A stretch of DNA of 6,148 bases from Methanobacteriota archaeon. GTDB taxonomy: Archaea; Halobacteriota; Methanocellia; Methanocellales; Methanocellaceae. Where the stretch lies: contig JAEZKS010000204.1 of assembly GCA_023436075.1 (NCBI GenBank), positions 1 through 6,148 on the forward strand. Direction: 5' to 3'. The notes below the pieces were generated by a model. That model did no database searches and was not told the DNA's origin. It worked only from the letters and a program-made list of their open reading frames with translations. Made by a program: the position numbers and the translations under genes. Of this stretch, positions 1 to 5,188 are shown piece after piece. Position 1 is the stretch's first letter; the number at the start of each line of letters is the position of its first letter.

Positions 1-186
1 CGTGAAACCGGGACTGTATATGACAAGCGCACTGCCTGCAGATGTCCCGGTCGGACTCATAGTTGTGCTGCCCCTGGCCGTAAAGCTCATCACATCGGTC
101 ACTACGGCAGTTATTATGACAATCACCGCTAAAACCAGCAAAGCGATGCCCGCTCCCGCGATGATTAATATATTTATCAGATCCAT
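1..186 (-). CDS. Membrane-anchored flavodoxin-like protein, N-terminal part (runs off left edge)
   Basis: Reading leftwards from an ATG at 186, 62 codons stay open to the window edge. The start is set by a perfect SD, GGAGGT (complement of 193-198), six bases upstream; a competing ATG at 190-188 lies too close to it and in another frame. Residues 4-30 form one hydrophobic helix (INILIIAGAGIALLVLAV...), then a short polar linker rich in T, S and G, then SALVIYSPGFT. That last piece looks like the first beta strand of a flavodoxin fold entering the phosphate-binding loop, so the protein would be a membrane-tethered flavodoxin domain. What is seen is the membrane anchor and the strand; the FMN-binding role is inference because the domain is cut off. 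It could also be another Rossmann-like protein. Three palindromes upstream suggest regulation by a repressor. Confidence 0.55.
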   Translation of the reverse strand, partial: MDLINILIIAGAGIALLVLAVIVIITAVVTDVMSFTARGSTTMSPTGTSAGSALVIYSPGFT

Positions 187-192
187 TCATTT

Positions 193-198
193 ACCTCC
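193..198 (-). promoter_or_regulatory. Ribosome binding site of the flavodoxin-like gene
   Basis: GGAGGT on the minus strand, six bases before the ATG at 186. It decides the start against the ATG at 190, which would leave only two bases. Confidence 0.8.
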
Positions 199-215
199 GG
201 TTCATCGGTGATCGC

Positions 216-235
216 GTAAACGTTCGAACGCTTAC
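216..235. promoter_or_regulatory. 20-bp near-perfect palindrome, operator candidate 1
   Basis: The sequence GTAAACGTTCGAACGCTTAC reads the same on both strands except for one mismatched pair (9 of 10 arm positions match). It sits in the leader of the minus-strand flavodoxin-like gene. Palindromes of this size and composition are typical of dimeric TetR- or MarR-type regulators; which family binds here is inference. Confidence 0.55.
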
Positions 236-265
236 GGCATGTCGTATCGATCCATATGCCCATAA

Positions 266-285
266 GTTAATGAACGTTCACTAAC
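266..285. promoter_or_regulatory. 20-bp near-perfect palindrome, operator candidate 2
   Basis: GTTAATGAACGTTCACTAAC has 9 of 10 arm positions paired, around a perfect TGAACGTTCA core. Its centre is exactly 50 bp from that of the palindrome at 216-235, and both fit the half-site pattern GTWARYGWWC. If the minus-strand TATA-like TTTTTATA at 309-316 is used, this site would cover the transcription start, a usual repressor position. Confidence 0.6.
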
Positions 286-307
286 ATACCATCTAAATAC
301 ACGCTGA

Positions 308-317
308 CTATAAAAAG
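308..317. promoter_or_regulatory. TATA-like element between divergent units
   Basis: CTATAAAAAG on the plus strand and CTTTTTATAG on the minus strand. It could serve the minus-strand flavodoxin-like gene (start predicted near 285-287, leader about 100 bases) or a plus-strand transcript starting near 338. The direction cannot be decided by eye. Confidence 0.35.
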
Positions 318-332
318 TTATCGATCGTTCAC
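317..332. promoter_or_regulatory. Imperfect palindrome, operator candidate 3
   Basis: GTTATCGATCGTTCAC pairs at 6 of 8 arm positions and shares the CGTTCAC half with the site at 266-285. Its centre is 49 bp from that site. It overlaps the edge of the TATA-like element at 308-317, where bound protein could block the basal transcription factors. Confidence 0.4.
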
Positions 333-377
333 ATTAAGCGACCGCCAGATACTATTAGAGTCCACCAGAGTCGAACC

Positions 378-503
378 ATGCCGAAAATCATCGAAAGCAC
401 AGCCATGACAAGTCGATCGATAAAACTGGCGCAGGTCGTCACCATTGTGAAAATGGTCTTCTCGGTTATCGTTACTATGTATCTAACGGGTGACCTTGCC
501 TGA
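378..503 (+). CDS. Possible small single-helix membrane protein (41 aa), doubtful
   Basis: An ATG at 378 opens 41 codons ending in TGA at 501-503. The peptide has a short polar start (MPKIIESTAMTSRS) and one hydrophobic segment at about residues 16-37 (ends VFSVIVTMYLTG). No convincing SD precedes the ATG. A TATA-like element at 308-317 would place a transcript start near 338, which fits. I do not recognise the protein. It could equally be chance, since a 41-codon ORF is not rare; the hydrophobic stretch and the lack of any other gene here are the only support. Confidence 0.2.
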   Translation: MPKIIESTAMTSRSIKLAQVVTIVKMVFSVIVTMYLTGDLA

Positions 504-581
504 GGTCTTCCGTACTACGCTTGATCTAAAAATGCAGAATGCTTGAACTCGACGTGGTATTCACCAGAGGTAAAGAGAATG

Positions 582-593
582 TATATATAAATA
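582..593 (+). promoter_or_regulatory. Strong archaeal TATA box
   Basis: TATATATAAATA preceded by the purine-rich AAAGAGAA, which resembles a BRE. It is the best TATA box in the left half of the window and predicts a start near 612. The htrA-like gene is the first gene downstream. Confidence 0.6.
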
Positions 594-661
594 CAGCGCA
601 TCTCTGTGTAGTATGTAACTACGGCGGTAAGGGTAGCAAGCCAAATAAATATAGATTAGTT

Positions 662-710
662 TGCTATCTCCGAAACTACCGGAGTTTCAAGAAGTAGATT
701 GCAGATAACA
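662..710 (+). ncRNA. Possible structured RNA element in the htrA leader
   Basis: An inner hairpin GAAACT (672-677) / AGTTTC (683-688) with loop ACCGG lies inside an outer helix of TG-C-TATCT (662-669) against AGATA-A-CA (703-710) with one mismatch. The nested arrangement would form in a transcript from the TATA box at 582-593. It matches no riboswitch class I know, and short helices of this size can arise by chance. Confidence 0.25.
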
Positions 711-721
711 GGTCAGCCCGT

Positions 722-740
722 AAGGCCGACGGCCGGCCTT
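722..740 (+). other. GC-rich hairpin before the htrA-like gene
   Basis: AAGGCC (722-727) pairs with GGCCTT (735-740) across a seven-base loop; an alternative pairing is GGCC-GAC-GGCC. Only three T residues follow, so it is a poor terminator. It may be part of the leader structure or the 3' end of a small RNA starting near 612. Confidence 0.3.
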
Positions 741-786
741 TGAATCGCACGCAGAGATTGAAGAAGGTCAGATATCAGAAGGAATC

Positions 787-1845
787 ATGGACACGATCAT
801 TAAAACCATTTCCAGCGCAAACCAGGAAACGTATGGCAGTCAGACTGCGGGAACCGCCCAGGCAACCGATGACGAGCTTCTCGACGCATACTCCCGCGCC
901 GTAGTCGGCGCAGTGGACACAGTCAGCCCGTCGGTTGTTAAGATCGATGTAAAGAAGCGGATAACCCAGCCGACGATGTTCGGCAGGGGACAGATGCGCG
1001 AGATTCCAGGCAGCGGCTCCGGGTTCATTTTCACTCCTGACGGGTTCATCCTCACCAACAGCCACGTAGTACATGATGCCACGGACATCGACGTCGCGCT
1101 GTCTGACGGCCGCCACTTCCCGGCCAGAGTGATCGGCGATGACCCGGATACAGACCTTGCAGTCATCCGCATCGAGGCGCCTGACCTGGTCGCGGCAAAG
1201 ATCGGCGACTCGGGCGTGTTGCGCGTCGGGCAGATGGTGATCGCCATCGGCAATCCGTACGGGTTCCAGTGCACGGTCACATCAGGCGTGGTCAGCGCCG
1301 TGGGCCGCTCGCTGCGGACGAGCACCGGGCGCCTGATCGACGACGTCATCCAGACCGACGCTTCCCTCAATCCGGGCAACTCCGGCGGCCCGCTGGTCAA
1401 TTCCCGCGGCGAAGTGATCGGCGTGAACACGGCGATCATCCTGCCGGCGCAGGGCATCTGCTTCGCAATTCCCTCCAACATCGCGAAGTTCGTCGCCTCC
1501 AGCCTCATGCGCGACGGGCGCATCCGGCGCGGCCGCCTCGGCCTGGCAGGCCAGAACGTAGACCTCAAGGACGACTTCGTCAAATCGATGAAGCTCTCCG
1601 CGGGACACGGCGTGCTGGTCGTCAACGTCGAAAAGGGAGGCCCTGCGCAACAGGCCGGCATGGAGCCTGGCGACGTGGTCATCGGACTGGAGAGCCAGCC
1701 CGTCACAAACATCGACGACCTGCACAAGCTGCTCACCGAAGAGATGATCGGGAAGCCGGTCACGCTGACCATCGTGCGGCGCTACGAGAAGAAGCAGCTC
1801 AAGGTCGTGCCGGAAGAGTCACGGCCTGCGCTGATCGAGCAATAA
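787..1845 (+). CDS. htrA: HtrA/DegP-type serine protease with one PDZ domain
   Basis: A 352-residue S1C-family protease that degrades or chaperones misfolded proteins. The trypsin-like domain spans about residues 45-235. The catalytic triad is His93 (TNSHVV), Asp123 (DPDTDLAVIRI) and Ser199 in the diagnostic GNSGGP. One PDZ domain follows, about 255-345, with PAQQAGMEPGDVVIGL at its centre. The N-terminus (MDTIIKTISSANQ...) is polar with no signal peptide or membrane helix, so the enzyme should be cytoplasmic, unlike bacterial DegP, which is periplasmic. The length fits a one-PDZ HtrA of the DegS type minus its anchor. The start at 787 has a GAAGGA motif only three bases upstream; the next in-frame ATG, codon 64, would cut into the protease domain. 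It appears monocistronic, closed by a terminator at 1859-1898. Family assignment is very secure; substrate and trigger are unknown. Confidence 0.95.
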   Translation: MDTIIKTISSANQETYGSQTAGTAQATDDELLDAYSRAVVGAVDTVSPSVVKIDVKKRITQPTMFGRGQMREIPGSGSGFIFTPDGFILTNSHVVHDATDIDVALSDGRHFPARVIGDDPDTDLAVIRIEAPDLVAAKIGDSGVLRVGQMVIAIGNPYGFQCTVTSGVVSAVGRSLRTSTGRLIDDVIQTDASLNPGNSGGPLVNSRGEVIGVNTAIILPAQGICFAIPSNIAKFVASSLMRDGRIRRGRLGLAGQNVDLKDDFVKSMKLSAGHGVLVVNVEKGGPAQQAGMEPGDVVIGLESQPVTNIDDLHKLLTEEMIGKPVTLTIVRRYEKKQLKVVPEESRPALIEQ

Positions 1846-1858
1846 TCCATCCACACCA

Positions 1859-1898
1859 GGCCGGCGCCGTAACACACCACCAGGTGCCGGCCATTTTT
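1859..1898 (+). terminator. Hairpin plus T-run terminator of the htrA-like gene
   Basis: GGCCGGCGCC (1859-1868) pairs with GGTGCCGGCC (1883-1892) as a ten-pair stem with one G-U pair and a 14-base loop. It is followed at once by ATTTTT. It starts 13 bases after the stop codon. The form is bacterial-like, and archaeal polymerase also stops on such T-runs. Confidence 0.8.
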
Positions 1899-1967
1899 CA
1901 TTATTATAATATTTCATGACGCAAATTCGGCAATAGCAGGCGCATGGTTTCGCGATCGTCAGATTAG

Positions 1968-1976
1968 CTTTAAATA
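1968..1976 (+). promoter_or_regulatory. TATA box of the small anchored-protein gene
   Basis: CTTTAAATA, close to the archaeal TATA consensus, predicts a start near 1996-2000. That leaves a leader of only about 10-15 bases holding the SD GAAGGA (1998-2003), seven bases before the ATG at 2011. Confidence 0.75.
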
Positions 1977-2010
1977 CCCGTAGTACAATCGTCGATCGAA
2001 GGACGCGTAC

Positions 2011-2469
2011 ATGAAACTATTCAATCTCGCGCTTATCGTTGCCGTCGTACTCCTGGCAGTTCTCACCGGACTGGCAGTCCTGCATCCGGCATCGGATCAG
2101 GTGCCCATGGCAATTGATGCCGACCGCGATCACTATTCTCCGGCCATGTCCTCCACAGTGGGCATCGGACTGACGCCCGACTACCCGCCCTACGTCGATA
2201 ACCGGACGGTAATCTTCCGCTGGCAGGCAGATTACGGCCATTTCATTTCGTGGGACACTCCTGCATTCAAGGTCGAAAATCTAGGTAACACAGTGTATAA
2301 GGACGACGGTAAAATCTACTGGTCATACCTGTCAGAAGACGAAAAGATCGCAAGGCCGCCGGTGCACATTGCGTTGACAATGATCAACAGGACTTCTGGC
2401 GCCGTCCTCGGCGATGCCAGCCTGGAGATCGGATGGGACGACTATAACAGCGCCGTCGTCAAAGCCTGA
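2011..2469 (+). CDS. Small membrane-anchored or secreted protein of unknown function
   Basis: This 152-residue protein has a hydrophobic N-terminal helix at about 5-25 (LALIVAVVLLAVLTGLAV) after a single lysine, so it is either anchored or exported. The remaining 125 residues are rich in alternating polar/hydrophobic strands with many aromatic residues (TVIFRWQADYGHF, KIYWSYL, ASLEIGWDDY), which suggests a beta-sandwich domain outside the membrane. Two N-glycosylation sequons (NRT at 64-66 and 126-128) would be accessible there. I do not recognise a family. The start is well supported by the SD GAAGGA seven bases upstream and the TATA box at 1968-1976. The gene is probably monocistronic, as a T-run follows its stop. 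The gene is real by codon composition and promoter; its function is open. Confidence 0.8.
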   Translation: MKLFNLALIVAVVLLAVLTGLAVLHPASDQVPMAIDADRDHYSPAMSSTVGIGLTPDYPPYVDNRTVIFRWQADYGHFISWDTPAFKVENLGNTVYKDDGKIYWSYLSEDEKIARPPVHIALTMINRTSGAVLGDASLEIGWDDYNSAVVKA

Positions 2470-2471
2470 CA

Positions 2472-2484
2472 TTTTCCCTTTTTT
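2472..2484 (+). terminator. T-rich terminator after the anchored-protein gene
   Basis: TTTTCCCTTTTTT begins two bases past the TGA stop, the usual form of an archaeal intrinsic terminator. The perfect 12-bp palindrome CGGCAATTGCCG follows directly (2485-2496). Confidence 0.6.
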
Positions 2485-2503
2485 CGGCAATTGCCGCGCT
2501 GTG

Positions 2504-2512
2504 CCTTTTTAG
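2504..2512 (+). promoter_or_regulatory. Weak TATA-like element before the DUF362 gene
   Basis: CCTTTTTAG lies at the right distance (start near 2535, ATG at 2554), but it is a poor match to the TATA consensus. Confidence 0.3.
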
Positions 2513-2540
2513 CCGTGCAGTCCGACCTCTGTGTATCCCG

Positions 2541-2548
2541 GGAGATGA
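2541..2548 (+). promoter_or_regulatory. Ribosome binding site fixing the DUF362 start
   Basis: GGAGATGA, five bases before ATG 2554. It argues against the upstream ATGs at 2491 and 2545, neither of which has a motif at usable spacing. Confidence 0.7.
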
Positions 2549-2553
2549 CAGGC

Positions 2554-3663
2554 ATGGCAAGCACGGTTTACCTGGCGCGGCTGCGAGTGGGCAAAGCCCG
2601 CGTCAACACAGTGGCGAAGATCAGGAAGCTATTCGATGCGGCAGGTTTCGACGACATCGTCGTCGATGGCGATCTGGTGCCGGTAAAGGTTCATTTCGGT
2701 GAGGCAGGTAACGATACCTACGTGCGGCCGGTTTACGTGAGACAGGTCATAGACCGGATCGTCGAAAAGGGCGGGAAGCCGTTCCTGACGGACACGAACA
2801 CCCTCTACTCGGGCAGCCGGCACAACTCGGTCGACCACCTGATCACGGCTATCGAGCATGGCTTCGATTACTCGGTCGTACGGGCGCCCCTGATCATCGC
2901 AGACGGGCTGGTCAGCGATAACTTTCGGGAGGTGCCGATCAAAGGAAAGCACTTCAAAAAGGTCAAGATTGCCAGCGACATCCTGACGCCGCCATCGATG
3001 ATCGTCCTGTCCCACGTCAAGGGCCATGGCATGGCCGGATTCGGCGGCGCGATCAAGAACCTGGCCATGGGATGCGCGCCGGCAAGCGGCAAGATGGACC
3101 AGCACCGCGGGCTGCGGCCTGCCGTCGACACGGGCACCTGTATTGGTTGCGGACGCTGCGCCGCCGTATGCCCGCGTGACGCGGTACATCTGGAGGGCGA
3201 CGTAGCCGTCGTGGATGATGAGGCGTGCATTGGATGCGGCGAGTGCATGACAGTCTGCCCGGTAGGCTCGATCAGCTTCGACTGGGAACGGGATATCGTG
3301 CCGTTCATGGAAATGATGACAGAGTACGCGCTGGGTGCCGTGGCGGGGAAGCAGGGACGCGTCGGATACATGAACTTCCTGATCCACGTTACGCCGGAAT
3401 GCGACTGCGTCCCATGGAGCGACGCGCCGATCGTCCCGGACATCGGCATCCTTGCCTCGACAGACCCGGTGGCCATCGATCAGGCAAGCTTCGACCTCGT
3501 GAGCGGTCAGCCGGGCCTCAAAGGCAGCCGCCTGGTCAGCGGATTTGAGCCCGGGCAGGACAAGTTCGCAGGCACCTGGCCGCAGACAAAAGGGCTCGTG
3601 CAGGTGAAGTACGGCGAAGAAATCGGGCTCGGGTCGAGCCGGTACACGCTTAAGGAGATTTAA
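2554..3663 (+). CDS. DUF362 protein with a double [4Fe-4S] ferredoxin insert
   Basis: A 369-residue iron-sulfur protein of the DUF362 family, whose reaction is not established; an electron-transfer or Fe-S-centre role is inferred. Family landmarks are KVHFGEAG (45-52), TDTNTLYSGSRHNSVDHL, and SHVKGHGMAGFGGAIKNLAMG (153-173). Two CxxCxxCxxxCP motifs follow: Cys196, 199, 202, 206 and Cys225, 228, 231, 235, enough for two [4Fe-4S] clusters. A further CDC pair (283, 285) lies in the C-terminal half of the DUF362 domain. There is no signal peptide, so it acts in the cytoplasm. I start it at 2554 because GGAGATGA (2541-2548) sits five bases before that ATG; the ORF extends upstream to an ATG at 2491, but those 21 residues are unlike the family and have no SD. 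The length is usual for the family. Confidence 0.9.
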   Translation: MASTVYLARLRVGKARVNTVAKIRKLFDAAGFDDIVVDGDLVPVKVHFGEAGNDTYVRPVYVRQVIDRIVEKGGKPFLTDTNTLYSGSRHNSVDHLITAIEHGFDYSVVRAPLIIADGLVSDNFREVPIKGKHFKKVKIASDILTPPSMIVLSHVKGHGMAGFGGAIKNLAMGCAPASGKMDQHRGLRPAVDTGTCIGCGRCAAVCPRDAVHLEGDVAVVDDEACIGCGECMTVCPVGSISFDWERDIVPFMEMMTEYALGAVAGKQGRVGYMNFLIHVTPECDCVPWSDAPIVPDIGILASTDPVAIDQASFDLVSGQPGLKGSRLVSGFEPGQDKFAGTWPQTKGLVQVKYGEEIGLGSSRYTLKEI

Positions 3664-3684
3664 CACGACGGGCATAGCGGCCGC

Positions 3685-3727
3685 AATGGCCACAATGATA
3701 ATAACTGATACCGCCATTGTGGCGATT
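3685..3727. repeat. 13-bp inverted repeat over the start of the small membrane-protein gene
   Basis: AATGGCCACAATG (3685-3697) and CATTGTGGCGATT (3715-3727) pair at 12 of 13 positions, nine of them perfect and next to the loop, which is 17 bases. Both candidate ATGs (3686 and 3695) lie in the left arm, so the folded RNA would hide them. Confidence 0.7.
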
Positions 3728-3952
3728 ATGCTCGTTGCGTCCATTATGTCATCGTTTTTCGCCATGGCCCTGGCCGCAGCCGGGAATGCATCGACAGAAT
3801 TGACGGCTTCTCCGCCTGTGCCTGACGATAACGCGATGCAGCTCCTTGTTATCGAGCTCTTTTTCCTGGCCATAGGGTTGATGGTGGCTGCCGTCCTCGT
3901 CTTCCTGATCTGGCAGTCATGGCGCGAGAAGAGAGACAAAGCGCGGAAGTAA
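3686..3952 (+). CDS. Small two-helix membrane protein, unknown function
   Basis: An 88-residue protein with two predicted membrane helices, about residues 9-32 and 52-76, joined by a short polar loop (AAGNASTELTASPPVPDDN) and ended by a basic tail (WREKRDKARK). By the positive-inside rule both termini should be cytoplasmic and the loop outside; the loop holds one sequon, NAS. It starts 23 bases after the DUF362 stop on the same strand, so the two may be co-transcribed, yet no SD is visible before either ATG (3686 or 3695). Both candidate starts fall in a strong inverted repeat. I do not recognise a family. Two helices and a basic end in a short ORF make chance unlikely, but the exact start is unsure. 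Confidence 0.6.
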   Translation: MATMIITDTAIVAIMLVASIMSSFFAMALAAAGNASTELTASPPVPDDNAMQLLVIELFFLAIGLMVAAVLVFLIWQSWREKRDKARK

Positions 3953-4032
3953 TTCAGCGGCCGGCAATCGCGTCGGATAGCTCTGGCATCATTCTGCCGC
4001 CGTGCAGGTCCGCCCGGCAGATCCGACATCTA

Positions 4033-4042
4033 ACATATTTAA
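4033..4042 (+). promoter_or_regulatory. TATA box of the topoisomerase IB gene
   Basis: ACATATTTAA predicts a start near 4063-4067. The short leader then holds GGTGGAGG (4070-4077), ending three bases before ATG 4081. The gene therefore has its own promoter rather than depending on the upstream genes. Confidence 0.6.
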
Positions 4043-4080
4043 CCATGAAAAGAAGCACGATGTTTTGACGGTGGAGGATA

Positions 4081-5022
4081 ATGTCAAAAATCCCGAAGCG
4101 CAGGAGCGACGACCCGGACGGGAAATGCAACACGATCGATACAGGCGGGGATGATGACTTCGTCCTGCTATCCCCGGAAGAAGTTGCGCTTCTCAACAGC
4201 GACCCGGAATGCCCGTTCAAGGTACCTCCGGGAGCCAGGGAGGTCTACGTCAACCGGAACAAAGCGTCGCCCCGTGTAGCCCACTGGGTCTTCGAGAGCG
4301 GCAACGTCGGCAGAGTCTTTTCCAGAGAATACCGTGAGTGCAGGGATGGAGCCAGGCACGAAGTAGTCAGGAAGCTGGTCGAAAGCTACGACGATCTGTT
4401 GGACAGGTATGAAAATTGCGCGTCGAAAGATGGAGAGGAAGGCCAGGTCTGCGGCATCATCTACGTGCTGGCCAGGACAGGCCAGCGCGTTGGCTCACGT
4501 GAGGATGCCGCATCTGAGCAGTACCGCTACGAGAAGACTCCGAAGGGAAGACCGCGGCGAGTGGTCACTGGCCGGGCGAGCACATTTGGCATTTCCACTC
4601 TGCGGGCCCGGCACGTAAGGCTGGAAGGCGATCTCGTGCTGCTCGATTTTCCGGGCAAGGGAGGACAGCCGCAGAGCCATAGGATCAATAATACTGTGAT
4701 CGCTGATCTCTTCCGCCGGCTCCTGATGGGTAAAGAACCTGACGACCCGGTGTTCTCGCCGCACATATACCGCTCCGTGTATGTGAAGTTCAAAAACGAT
4801 ACAGGTCACGCCATTAAGGATCTGCGTACTGCGATGGCGCACCTGATCGTGCCAGCGGCGAAAGAAGAGTGGATTGAGAAGAACGGGCCGCCCGCCACGA
4901 AAGCCGGGGAGCGGAAAATGTTGAGCTACGCGGTCAGGAAAGCGGCCGCCATACTCGGCAACAAGCCAGCGATACTGAAAAAGAACTATGCGAACCCGGA
5001 CGACGTTCGTCCCCGCATGTGA
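4081..5022 (+). CDS. DNA topoisomerase IB, poxvirus/bacterial type
   Basis: A 313-residue enzyme that relaxes supercoiled DNA by nicking one strand through a 3'-phosphotyrosine link; no ATP is needed. The N-terminal DNA-clamp domain is about 45-110 (VPPGAREVYVN ... REYRECRDGARHE). The catalytic domain is about 115-313. Active-site candidates are Arg136 (TGQRVGSRE), Lys193 (FPGKGGQ), Arg249 (KDLRT), Asn294 (ILGNKPAI) and Tyr303 (KKNYANP). The hallmark TFGISTLRARHV (168-179) precedes the Lys hairpin. Asn in place of the viral His is the bacterial form, as in the Deinococcus enzyme, and the nine-residue gap to Tyr is kept. The length is near that of vaccinia topoisomerase (314). A 45-residue acidic lead-in is extra and unrecognised. 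The family is secure by motifs. The eukaryotic-type IB enzyme of Thaumarchaeota is much longer, so this is a different lineage. Confidence 0.9.
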   Translation: MSKIPKRRSDDPDGKCNTIDTGGDDDFVLLSPEEVALLNSDPECPFKVPPGAREVYVNRNKASPRVAHWVFESGNVGRVFSREYRECRDGARHEVVRKLVESYDDLLDRYENCASKDGEEGQVCGIIYVLARTGQRVGSREDAASEQYRYEKTPKGRPRRVVTGRASTFGISTLRARHVRLEGDLVLLDFPGKGGQPQSHRINNTVIADLFRRLLMGKEPDDPVFSPHIYRSVYVKFKNDTGHAIKDLRTAMAHLIVPAAKEEWIEKNGPPATKAGERKMLSYAVRKAAAILGNKPAILKKNYANPDDVRPRM

Positions 5023-5114
5023 TAGTTCACTTCTGCCACACTCAGGCAATGGAGCACGTCGCGCCTTTTGCGTCCACGGTCAAATCACTTCACTTTTCAT
5101 CAGACAGCAAAGGG

Positions 5115-5188
5115 ACGGAGGTTTCAGCGAGTTCTTTCGGACCCCGCCTGCAGAGTTACGCCTGTCTTGCTGAGACCTGCACCTCCGT
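5115..5188. repeat. Interrupted inverted repeat between convergent genes
   Basis: ACGGAGGT (5115-5122) is repeated inverted as ACCTCCGT (5181-5188). The match continues on the loop side (TTCAGC against GCTGAGA) after a five- to six-base bulge. It spans the stop codon (5124-5126) and the C-terminal codons of the minus-strand inhibitor gene, so it could act as a 3' structure for that mRNA. No T-run follows on either strand. Confidence 0.3.

Larger units (their letters stand above)
504..786 (+). other. Gene-free stretch: promoter and structured leader of the htrA-like gene
   Basis: No ORF of any credible length is seen on either strand. The stretch holds the TATA box at 582-593 and several short inverted repeats downstream of it (608-622, 672-688, 722-740). 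A predicted transcript start near 612 would leave a leader of about 175 bases before the ATG at 787, long for an archaeal mRNA. A weaker AT-rich element at 644-653 (AATAAATATA) would shorten it to about 110 bases. Confidence 0.5.

Noticed and set aside
2..211. Plus-strand 69-codon ORF at the left edge
   Set aside because: It overlaps the minus-strand flavodoxin-like gene, which has a perfect SD, a membrane anchor and a sensible fold start; the plus reading lacks an SD and ends in the leader of that gene.
840..1772. Long minus-strand ORF (310 codons) opposite the htrA-like gene
   Set aside because: It is antisense to a gene with a complete catalytic triad; its composition (rich in Ser, Thr, Pro, Met) has no domain character. 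GC-rich codon use leaves such frames open.
1269..1919. Plus-strand 216-codon ORF in another frame of the htrA-like gene
   Set aside because: It is very rich in Arg, His and Gly, typical of an out-of-frame reading of a GC-rich gene, and runs through the terminator hairpin.
2485..2496. Perfect palindrome CGGCAATTGCCG as an operator
   Set aside because: It lies between a T-run terminator and a weak TATA-like element, and a lone 12-bp dyad with an AATT centre is weak evidence; it may be only part of the terminator region.
2629..4029. 466-codon minus-strand ORF opposite the DUF362 gene
   Set aside because: Longer than the real gene but without SD or promoter; it is rich in Arg, Asp, Ala and Val as expected of an antisense frame, and it runs through two genes on the other strand.
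4045..4068. Seven-codon leader ORF (MKRSTMF) before the topoisomerase gene
   Set aside because: It starts only a few bases after the TATA box at 4033-4042, so most of it should lie upstream of the transcript start.
4495..5049. 184-codon minus-strand ORF opposite the topoisomerase gene
   Set aside because: Antisense to a gene with all active-site residues; no SD or recognisable domain.
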